Origin: Streptomyces humicola
Lineage (GTDB): Bacteria > Actinomycetota > Actinomycetes > Streptomycetales > Streptomycetaceae
DNA: 64,000 nucleotides
Assembly (NCBI RefSeq): GCF_024436035.1
Contig: NZ_JANFNG010000004.1
Coordinates: 186,001-250,000, forward strand
Reading direction: 5' to 3'
Shown: positions 57,560 through 64,000 of the stretch, piece by piece
How the letters are laid out: the number at the start of each line of letters is the position of its first letter
Numbering within the stretch: position 1 is the stretch's first letter
Notes under the pieces: generated by a model
Told to the model about the DNA's origin: nothing
The model's database searches: none
The model's input: only the letters and a program-made list of their open reading frames with translations
Position numbers and translations under genes: made by a program

Positions 57560-59023
57560 TCAGGAAGGCCAGACGACGGACTGGAGTTCGCTGTACGCGT
57601 GCAGGCCGAAGGAACCGCCGTCGCGTCCGACGCCGCTGTCCTTGAAGCCGCCGAAGGGGGTTTCCGGATGCCGCTGCACGGTGTTGATGCCGACGTTCCC
57701 GCTGCGCAGCCGTCCGGCAAGATTCCAGGCGCGGCCGGCGTCGCCGGAGAAGACGTAGTCGTAAAGGCCGTACGGCGTGCCGTTGGTGATCTCGACGGCC
57801 TCCTCTTCGGTGTCGAAGGAGAGCGCGACGACGACGGGCCCGAAGATCTCCTCCTGGGCGACGCCCATGCCGGGGCTTGCGTCGCTGACGAGCGTGGGCG
57901 CGACATAGAAGCCGGGCTTCAGGTCGGGGCGGACGCCACCTGTGACGATGCGGGCGCCCTGTTCGCGGGCGGATGCGATGTACGCCTCGACCCGGTCGCG
58001 TTGGGCAGCGCTGATCAGCGGGCCCACGACGGTGGACTTGTCCACAGGGTCACCGATTGTCAGTGCCCGCGCGTACTGTGAAAGGGAGTCGACGACCTTC
58101 TCGTACAGCGCGCGATGCACGAGCACACGGGTCGGCGCCGTGCAGATCTGCCCACTGTGGAATGCCCATGTCGAACCGACAGCGCTGACAGCCGAGTTGA
58201 GCGCCGCATCCGGCAGGTCCTCGAGGACGATGGCCGCACCCTTGCCGCCCAGTTCCATCAGGGTGCGTTTCATTGTCCGCCCGGCCGCCTGCGCTATCGC
58301 CTTACCAACCGAGGAGGAGCCAGTGAAACTGATCATGTCGACGCCGGGGTGTGCGACGAGGGCCTCGCCCGCGGTCGCACCGGATCCGGTCACCACGTTG
58401 AACACGCCGTCCGGCAGACCCGCCTCCTTGAGGATCTCACCGAGGAGGAGGCAGGTCAGCGGGTCCTGAGGCGCCGGCTTGGCGACCACGGTGTTGCCCG
58501 TCGCCAACGCCGGGGCGAGCTTGCCCGCCAGATTCACGATGGGGAAGTTGTAGGAGGTGATGCAACCGACGACGCCTACAGGGCGTCGCACGGCGGCCGC
58601 GCCGATCAGGCCGCCGGGCGCGAGGGGCGAGGCCTTCACGGGAACGGGCGCGAGGGGGATGGTGTCCGTCTCCGTGGCCCCGCGCGCATACCGGCGGAAC
58701 CGCTCGGCGGCAGTGGGGAGCTGCATGGTGCCGGCCACCCGCATCGTCGCTCCGGTCTCTGCCTGCAGCAACGGTACGAGATCCGCGCTGCGCTCCGTCA
58801 GCAGCTCCGCGACCTGGTTGAGCAGGGCGGCGCGCTGTGCCGGGCTGGTCCTGCTCCAGTCCTCGTACGCGGCGCGGGCAGCCCGTACGGCGGCGTCCAC
58901 GTCATCGGGGCTCGCCTCGGGGGCATGCCCGACGACCTCCTCGGTGGCCGGGTTGATGACCGGGTAGTGCCCCTGGGCCGGGTGCTGCCACCGGCCGTCG
59001 ATCCAGTGCCCGTACCGCTTCAT
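57560..59023 (-). CDS. Aldehyde dehydrogenase (NAD-dependent)
   Basis: A 487-aa ALDH-superfamily enzyme: SYNFPIVNLAGKLAPALATGNT (catalytic Asn), FTGSSSVGKAIA, MELGGKGAAIVLEDL (Glu), and the nucleophile Cys in HSGQICTAPTRVLVH. It ends with QEEIFGPVV and NVGINTVQRHPETPFGG. All the catalytic residues are present. ATG 59023 follows GAAGGG; the open frame extends 16 codons further but without a site. It lies 13 bases after the SDR gene and 14 before the ADH. It is probably a side-chain or ring-fragment aldehyde oxidase of the pathway. Confidence 0.9.
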   Translation of the reverse strand: MKRYGHWIDGRWQHPAQGHYPVINPATEEVVGHAPEASPDDVDAAVRAARAAYEDWSRTSPAQRAALLNQVAELLTERSADLVPLLQAETGATMRVAGTMQLPTAAERFRRYARGATETDTIPLAPVPVKASPLAPGGLIGAAAVRRPVGVVGCITSYNFPIVNLAGKLAPALATGNTVVAKPAPQDPLTCLLLGEILKEAGLPDGVFNVVTGSGATAGEALVAHPGVDMISFTGSSSVGKAIAQAAGRTMKRTLMELGGKGAAIVLEDLPDAALNSAVSAVGSTWAFHSGQICTAPTRVLVHRALYEKVVDSLSQYARALTIGDPVDKSTVVGPLISAAQRDRVEAYIASAREQGARIVTGGVRPDLKPGFYVAPTLVSDASPGMGVAQEEIFGPVVVALSFDTEEEAVEITNGTPYGLYDYVFSGDAGRAWNLAGRLRSGNVGINTVQRHPETPFGGFKDSGVGRDGGSFGLHAYSELQSVVWPS

Positions 59024-59036
59024 TCGACTGTGCCCT

Positions 59037-59870
59037 TCACGGGTGTTGGGAGGAGACCGATACGACTTCACCGGTCATGTAGGAGCTGTAACCGCTGGCG
59101 AGGAAGACGATGACGTTCGCGACCTCCCACGGCTCCGCGGCCCGGCCGAAGGCTTCGCGGGAAGTGAGTTCGACGAGCGTCTCGTCGCTGGTCACCTTGG
59201 CGAGATGGGGGTGCATGGCGAGGGATGGTGCGACGGCGTTGACACGGATGCCGTACGGGGCGGCCTCGATGGCGGCGCAGCGTGTCAGCGCCATGACGCC
59301 GGCTTTGGCGGCGGCGTAGTGGGCCTGTCCGGTCTGGGCACGCCAGCCCAGGACGGATGCGTTGTTGACGATCACACCCGTGCGGCGCTGCCGCATGTGC
59401 CGCAGGGCGGCGCGTGTGCATCGGAAGGTGCCGCCGAGTGTGACGTCGAGGACGCGGTGCCACTGTTCGTCGGTCATGTCGACGAGCTCGGCGGTGCCGC
59501 CGAGGCCGGCGTTGTTGACCAGCACGTCGATGCCGCCGAGTTCGGCGGTGACGGCGGTGAACAGCCGCCGCACGTCGTCCTCGACGGTCACGTCGCACGG
59601 AACGGCGACGGCCTTGACGCCCGTGGTGGCGGTGAGCTCCTCGGTGCATTCGGCGAGACGTCGCTCATGGCGGTCGCTGATGGCTACGGTGGCGCCCTCC
59701 TCGGCGCAGCGCTTGGCGGTGGCGAAGCCGATCCCGGTGCCCGCAGCGGCGGTCACCAGGACGGTCCGTCCTGCGAGGAGGCCGTGAGCCGGTTCGTAGG
59801 CGGGCCCGTCCCCAGCACTTCCCATGTGCCTGCCAGGGCGCCGCTCGGTGTGCTGGTCGTCGCCGGTCAT
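59037..59870 (-). CDS. SDR oxidoreductase
   Basis: A 277-aa short-chain dehydrogenase: VTAAAGTGIGFATAKRCAEEGA, where the usual TGxxxGIG reads TAAAGTGIG, a small departure. NNAGLGG, NNASVLGWRAQTGQAHYAAAK with the Ser and Tyr-x3-Lys pair, and ending SSYMTGEVVSVSSQHP. Its ATG (59870) overlaps the stop of the acyl-CoA dehydrogenase (ATGA). Near-repeat context with another SDR at 61.0 kb suggests sequential steps. A hydroxyacyl-CoA or hydroxysteroid substrate is inferred. Confidence 0.84.
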   Translation of the reverse strand: MTGDDQHTERRPGRHMGSAGDGPAYEPAHGLLAGRTVLVTAAAGTGIGFATAKRCAEEGATVAISDRHERRLAECTEELTATTGVKAVAVPCDVTVEDDVRRLFTAVTAELGGIDVLVNNAGLGGTAELVDMTDEQWHRVLDVTLGGTFRCTRAALRHMRQRRTGVIVNNASVLGWRAQTGQAHYAAAKAGVMALTRCAAIEAAPYGIRVNAVAPSLAMHPHLAKVTSDETLVELTSREAFGRAAEPWEVANVIVFLASGYSSYMTGEVVSVSSQHP

Positions 59871-61003
59871 CCGCGAGGCTCCTTCGGGAGCCCGAGGACG
59901 CGTTCCGCAATGATCGTGCGCTGGATCTCGTTGGAGCCGCCGTAGATCGTGTCGGCCCGGGAGAACAGGAAGCGGTGCTGAAGCTCGTCGAGGGCGTAGG
60001 GATCCTCGGGGGACCAGCGCTTCGGACCGGCCGTGGCAGCGGGGCCGCGGACGGCCATGGCGAGTTCGCCCAACCGCTGGTGCCAGGCTGCCCACAGCAG
60101 TTTGGACATGCTCGGCGCTGCGGGGTCGTCGGTGCCGAGGGTGCGCAGGGCGTTCCAGCGCATCGTCCGCAGCTGCGCCCACTGGTGGGTCAGCGCCGCC
60201 CGTACGACGGGATCGGTGCAGGCTCCGCTTGCGGTGGCCAGCTCGATGATCTCCGCCAGTTCCCGTTCGAAGCCGACCTGTTGGACCAGCGTGGAGACGC
60301 CGCGCTCGAAGCCGAGGAGGGACATGGCGACACGCCAGCCTGCGCCCTCAGGGCCGACGCGGTGCTCGACGCGGGCGCGTGCGCCGTCGAAGAAGACCTC
60401 GTTGAAATCGCTCGTCCCCGTCATCTGGCGGATCGGGCGGATCTGGATCCGGCCCGGCTGGTCCATGGGGACGAGCAGGAAGGAGAGCCCTTGGTGACGT
60501 ATTGATTCCGGATCGGTGCGGGCGAGGACAAAGCACCAGTCGGCGTCCAGGGCGAGTGACGTCCAGATCTTCTGGCCGGTGATGCGGTAGACGTCGCCGT
60601 CGCGTGCCGCCGCCGTGCGCACACCGGCGAGGTCGGAGCCGGCGCCGGGCTCGCTGTAGCCCTGGCACCACAGCTCGTCACCGCGCGCGATGGGCGGCAG
60701 GAAGCGGTCGCACTGGGGGCCGGTGCCGTGCGCGAGGAGGGTCGGCGCGAGCAGGTTCTCGCCGATGTGCCCAGCGCGCGTCGGTGCTCCGGCGCGCGTG
60801 TACTCCTCGCCCCAGATGACCTGTTGGACGAGGGAGGCCTTCCGGTTGCCATAGTCGGCGTCCCAGCCGAGGCCTATCCACCCGGCTGCGCCCAACTCCC
60901 GTTCCCATGCGCGGGCGTCGCAGGCGTCGGACGCGTGCTCGGTGAGCCATGCCCGCGCCTCCGCGCGGAAGGCCTCGTCCTCGGGTCCGAATGCGAAATC
61001 CAT
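59867..61003 (-). CDS. Acyl-CoA dehydrogenase
   Basis: A 378-aa ACAD: FGPEDEAFRAEARAWLTEH, WDADYGNRKASLVQQVIWGEEY, WCQGYSEPGAGSDLAGVRTAA, GQKIWTSLALDADWCFVLAR, and the C-terminal FSRADTIYGGSNEIQRTIIAERVLGLP with its FAD-binding GGSNEIQR. ATG 61003 lies 15 bases after the SDR stop (61018). It is related to the first-subunit ACAD at 37.6 kb (same GAGSD and GTNEIQR-type ends), but has no adjacent second subunit, so it may act alone or with the ACAD at 46.9 kb. Confidence 0.88.
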   Translation of the reverse strand: MDFAFGPEDEAFRAEARAWLTEHASDACDARAWERELGAAGWIGLGWDADYGNRKASLVQQVIWGEEYTRAGAPTRAGHIGENLLAPTLLAHGTGPQCDRFLPPIARGDELWCQGYSEPGAGSDLAGVRTAAARDGDVYRITGQKIWTSLALDADWCFVLARTDPESIRHQGLSFLLVPMDQPGRIQIRPIRQMTGTSDFNEVFFDGARARVEHRVGPEGAGWRVAMSLLGFERGVSTLVQQVGFERELAEIIELATASGACTDPVVRAALTHQWAQLRTMRWNALRTLGTDDPAAPSMSKLLWAAWHQRLGELAMAVRGPAATAGPKRWSPEDPYALDELQHRFLFSRADTIYGGSNEIQRTIIAERVLGLPKEPRG

Positions 61004-61017
61004 CGCGGACCTCACCC

Positions 61018-61941
61018 TCAGCCCTGCACCGCGTCGGACGCGTTGGGACGGGCGCCGGCGACTGCCGCGTGGCGCATGGCCTCCAGTTGTTCGAGCATCG
61101 GCATCGGATCGACCCCGACGGTTCCGGGCAGGAAGTCGGCGATCCGTTCAGGCGTCCACGGCCCCTCCCCGTATGCGGCGCGCAGCTCGCGCGGCTGGGC
61201 CCACACCGCGATCTTGGGCCCGGCGACGGTGTACACCTGCCCCGTGATCCCCCGTGCCCGGTCGCTCAGCAGATAGGCGACGAGTGCGGCGACGTCCTCC
61301 GGCTCGCCGATCTCCTTCAGCTCCATCGGCACGTTCGCCGACATGCGGGTACGGGCGACGGGCGCGACGCAGTTCGCCGTGACCCCGTACTTGTGCAGGC
61401 CGAGGGCGGCGCTGCGCACCAGGGAGATGATCCCGCCCTTGGCTGAGGAGTAGTTGGCCTGCGAGACACTGCCCTGGTGGTTGCCGCTGGTGAATCCGAT
61501 CAGCGTCCCCGAGCATTGTTTGCGCATGACCGCGGATGCCGCACGGAAGACGGTGAAGGTGCCCTTCAGGTGCGTTGCGATGACCGGGTCCCACTCCTCC
61601 TCGGTCATGTTGAACAGCATGCGTTCGCGCAGGATGCCGGCGACGCACACCACGCCGTCGATGCACCCGTACGCCTCCGTGGCGGCGTGCACGAGCCTGG
61701 CTCCGCCCGCCATGGTGGACACGTCGTCGGCCACGGCGACGGCTTCCCCGCCCGCCGCCTCGATCTCCTTGACCACACCGGCCGCGATCTCGCTGCTCGG
61801 ATCCCCGCCGTCGACCGAGACGCCGTAGTCGCCGACCACGACCTTCGCGCCCTCCGCCGCGCAGGCGAGCGCGACGGCCCGGCCTATGCCGCGCCCGGCA
61901 CCCGTGATCGCGATGACCTTGCCGGCCAGGAAGTCGGTCAC
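61018..61941 (-). CDS. SDR oxidoreductase (17-beta-HSD4/FabG-like)
   Basis: A 307-aa short-chain dehydrogenase with ITGAGRGIGRAVALACAAEGA, VVVGDYGVSVDGGDPSSE (a long loop typical of multifunctional-type hydroxyacyl-CoA dehydrogenases), DGVVCVAGIL, FTSGNHQGSVSQANYSSAKGG and a C-terminal extension of about 60 residues. GTG 61941 follows AAGGGGCGGGAC. It is the first gene of the five-gene run SDR-ACAD-SDR-ALDH-ADH, under the imperfect palindrome at 61964. It is divergent from the cyclase gene. Confidence 0.85.
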   Translation of the reverse strand: MTDFLAGKVIAITGAGRGIGRAVALACAAEGAKVVVGDYGVSVDGGDPSSEIAAGVVKEIEAAGGEAVAVADDVSTMAGGARLVHAATEAYGCIDGVVCVAGILRERMLFNMTEEEWDPVIATHLKGTFTVFRAASAVMRKQCSGTLIGFTSGNHQGSVSQANYSSAKGGIISLVRSAALGLHKYGVTANCVAPVARTRMSANVPMELKEIGEPEDVAALVAYLLSDRARGITGQVYTVAGPKIAVWAQPRELRAAYGEGPWTPERIADFLPGTVGVDPMPMLEQLEAMRHAAVAGARPNASDAVQG

Positions 61942-61963
61942 GTCCCGCCCCTTCCATCGGTTT

Positions 61964-61978
61964 CTGACGGACCGTTAG
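61964..61978. promoter_or_regulatory. CTGAC-N5-GTTAG operator (one mismatch) in the SDR/cyclase divergent promoter
   Basis: CTGAC-GGACC-GTTAG, nine of ten arm bases. TAGATT (61976-61981) is a good -10 for the rightward cyclase gene and overlaps the site. Confidence 0.7.
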
Positions 61979-62018
61979 ATTCTAGCCCCGGGGGCGCCGG
62001 TAAGCGAGGGAGGAAGCG

Positions 62019-62945
62019 ATGCCACTACCGCAGGAGTTCCACGACATCGCCAAGCGAGTCAACAACTGGGGGCGCTGGGGCGCCTCCGACGAGATCGGAA
62101 CGCTCAACCTCATCACCGACGAGGCCGTGCGGTCCGCCGCGGCCGCGGTGCGCACCGGCCGCCGCTTCCCGCTCGCCCTCCCCCTCCAGCAGGATGGCAT
62201 CCAGACGGGCGTGATCCCCGGTCGCGTCAACCCCTTGCACACCATGGTCGCCGTCAACCTCGAGATGTTCGGCTCCGGCACCGTCGCCACCAGTGACGAC
62301 ATCGTCACCACGGCGCTGCAGGCAGCCACCCACTGGGACGGTCTCACCCACGCATCGCACTCCGGCCGTATCTACAACGGCCGCCCCGCGGACTCCATCA
62401 CCGCCCACGGCGGCTCCGAGTTCAGCGGAATGGAGAAGATCACAAACGTGCTCTCGCGCGGAGTGCTCCTCGACGTGGCCCGCGCGCTCGGCGCCGACCG
62501 CCTCCCCGTCGACCACGCGATCGGCCCCGACGACCTCGACGCCGCCGAGGAGTTGGCGAGCACACGGATACGCCCCGGCGACATCGTCCTGGTGCGGACC
62601 GGGCAGATGCGGCATTACCTCGCCGGCGACAAGCACTCGTACGGCTACCCCTCACCGGGACTTTCGATCCGCGCGCCCGAGTGGTTCCACACCCGCAATG
62701 TCGCCGCCGTCGCCAACGACACCCTCACCTTCGAGATCTTCCCGCCGGAGATCGAGAACCTGTGGATGCCGGTGCACGCCCTCCACCTCGTCGAGATGGG
62801 CATGCCACAAGGTCAGAACTGGAACCTCGAGGAGCTCGCCGCCGCATGCGCGGACGACGGGAAGTACGCATTCCTGCTCAGCGCGACCCCCGAGCCGTTC
62901 ACCGGCGCGACCGGCAGCCCCGTCGCGCCCGTCGCGGTCAAGTAG
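62019..62945 (+). CDS. Cyclase-family metal hydrolase (kynurenine formamidase-like)
   Basis: A 308-aa protein of the cyclase/KynB fold. The metal motif reads ATHWDGLTHASHSG (HxD-x3-H arrangement), followed by GRGVLLDVAR-like RGVLLDVARALG, and VRTGQMRHY. The family hydrolyses amides, lactones or similar bonds in a Zn/Mn site. Paralogues often occur in degradation clusters, where they may open a lactone or cyclic intermediate. GAGGGAGGAAGCG precedes ATG 62019. It is a single-gene unit, divergent from the SDR operon and sharing its operator. Confidence 0.83.
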   Translation: MPLPQEFHDIAKRVNNWGRWGASDEIGTLNLITDEAVRSAAAAVRTGRRFPLALPLQQDGIQTGVIPGRVNPLHTMVAVNLEMFGSGTVATSDDIVTTALQAATHWDGLTHASHSGRIYNGRPADSITAHGGSEFSGMEKITNVLSRGVLLDVARALGADRLPVDHAIGPDDLDAAEELASTRIRPGDIVLVRTGQMRHYLAGDKHSYGYPSPGLSIRAPEWFHTRNVAAVANDTLTFEIFPPEIENLWMPVHALHLVEMGMPQGQNWNLEELAAACADDGKYAFLLSATPEPFTGATGSPVAPVAVK

Positions 62946-63161
62946 CACCGCAACGCGACCCCCAGAAGCCAAGGGTGGCGGTGCGCCCATGCACACCCCG
63001 AGCTCGGCACCGCGTACCGCCACCCGGCTCCGGCGCTCTGGCCCTGGTCAGGCAGCCGGACGGTGACCCGCCATGTCGCCGAGAAGGCTCCCCAGAAGCC
63101 TCCTCGCCGTCCCCTCACAACGGATCCCCACTCCCTAGAGTGAGCAAACGGATACGGTACG

Positions 63162-63653
63162 TCAACACCTCAGCGAGATTTGGCGCGTTTTGTCCAACAT
63201 GCCGCCCATCAGCGGCGCACCCTGTGACTTGGAGCGGTCCACCTCGCACCAGATGTGCTTACCGCTCCCCTCGCGCTGCCACCCCCAGCGGTCGGCGAGT
63301 CCATCGACCAGCTCCAGGCCGCGCCCGCCGGTGTCGTCGCCGCGCGCATGGCGCGGCGACGGCGGCCGGTCGCTGCTGTCGGCGACCTCGACCCGTACCG
63401 TTCCGGCGCCGCCCGGCACCGGCCCCGCCTCCGACGTCTCGGCGCCGGGAAAGAGCATTCGCAGCACGGCCGGACAACCGGTGTGCACCACGGCGTTGGT
63501 GACCAGTTCGGAGATCAGCAGGAGCAGCGTCTCGGCCAGCGGTTCGTCGGCCCCTATCCCCGAACCGGCGAGCCGGGACCGGGCCCATCTCCGGGCCCGG
63601 CTGACCTCGGCCGGGTCAGGAAGGACTTCCAACTGCACCTGAAGCACCTGCAC
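63162..63653 (-). CDS. ATP-binding anti-sigma-factor-like protein (HATPase_c_2)
   Basis: A 163-aa GHKL-fold protein: LLISELVTNAVVHTG (N-box) and DTGGRGLELVDGLADRWG (G-boxes), ending GKHIWCEVD. Streptomyces have dozens of these RsbW/SpoIIAB-like ATPases; some are anti-sigma factors or kinases of anti-sigma antagonists, but most are uncharacterised. GTG 63653 is used; another in-frame GTG lies two codons on. The short C-tail is variable. It lies outside the catabolic block and carries no palindrome. Confidence 0.82.
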   Translation of the reverse strand: MQVLQVQLEVLPDPAEVSRARRWARSRLAGSGIGADEPLAETLLLLISELVTNAVVHTGCPAVLRMLFPGAETSEAGPVPGGAGTVRVEVADSSDRPPSPRHARGDDTGGRGLELVDGLADRWGWQREGSGKHIWCEVDRSKSQGAPLMGGMLDKTRQISLRC

Positions 63654-64000
63654 CGCTCACACGCTCCGAACCGGCGGACACATCGCCTCGCGCCTCCGTG
63701 GCATCACGGATTGTGACACCGACGGAAAACAGCATGATTGACGTACAGTCACCGCAACAAGCGCTTCAGGCATATTCCAGCGCAACGAGGTATGCGTGCT
63801 GCATACTGTGCCGCGCTCACCACGGGGAGTGGAGGCGCGGAACGCGCAGCTCGAAGCACGTCCCCGGTCCGCGCAGACGAGCGGACCGGCTGCCACGTGA
63901 GCACCGGCACACTGCTTGCGCCCTTGAACCACTCGCACCCGAAGGAGCGTACCCGAGGCAGGCCTCGACTCCGTGCCGTGACGAGTCACACGTAGGACAC
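63654..64000. other. Upstream region of the ATPase gene, right edge
   Basis: No supported gene. It holds an inverted repeat GTATGC-N5-GCATAC (63790-63806) and TGAC-N5-GTCA (63739-63751), the latter similar in spacing to the regulon palindrome but with different outer bases. A short open frame here has no recognisable family. A gene may begin beyond the window. Confidence 0.5.

Noticed and set aside
63738-63995. Small plus-strand frame at the right edge
   Set aside because: No family, no convincing ribosome site and unusual composition; more likely non-coding upstream sequence.

Overview
The window is high-GC actinobacterial DNA with GTG/ATG/TTG starts, tight ATGA/GTGA overlaps and families typical of Streptomyces: GPP34, XRE-DUF5753 with DUF397, the AfsR-type SARP, an AfsK-type kinase with a PQQ propeller, and FO synthase. 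I read it as a chromosomal segment of a Streptomyces or close relative. No rRNA, tRNA, CRISPR array, insertion sequence or phage gene was recognised.

Region 1 (1-18.8 kb) is mostly housekeeping or conserved genes: the N-terminus of a PAS protein, a zinc alcohol dehydrogenase with an LPG-synthase-like membrane protein, a copper P-type ATPase behind a CsoR-type palindrome, glucose-6-phosphate isomerase, a D-Ala-D-Ala carboxypeptidase with a long acidic low-complexity tail, GPP34, XRE/DUF397, a LysN-type aminotransferase, a sugar MFS transporter, an ADP-ribosylglycohydrolase and the F420 enzyme FO synthase.

Region 2 (about 19-63 kb) is a large catabolic block for steroid C/D rings or a similar polycyclic acid. 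It contains recognisable counterparts of mycobacterial FadD3, IpdA, IpdB, IpdC, EchA20, FadA6 and the Ltp2/DUF35 aldolase. Around them are four acyl-CoA dehydrogenases, four SDRs, further hydratases, F420-type oxidoreductases, an HsaB-like flavin reductase, ADH/ALDH, an NDP-forming acyl-CoA synthetase and a cyclase-family hydrolase. Ring A/B enzymes (KstD, KshA, HsaA/C/D) are not in the window.

The transcription units of this block share a 15-bp palindrome, CTGAC-N5-GTCAG. There are ten perfect copies and three one-mismatch copies, all in promoter gaps and mostly on or next to a TAnnnT -10 box, and several promoters look leaderless. The motif is not the KstR or KstR2 operator. The TetR gene at 45.5 kb is the obvious candidate repressor, by inference.

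Embedded in the block, without that palindrome, are the AfsR-type regulator (26.3-29.2 kb) and AfsK-type kinase (34.1-36.5 kb). In S. coelicolor these genes lie close together with afsS. At the afsS position here are two tiny genes, one cytosolic-looking (64 aa) and one with an export signal (49 aa). They end in the same motif, V-[KR]-P-x-N-W-[AG]-G-G-stop. A SARP-like 11-bp-period direct repeat and a strong hairpin lie ahead of the first, and a terminator separates the two. The palindrome regulon and the twin peptides are the most novel-looking things in the window.
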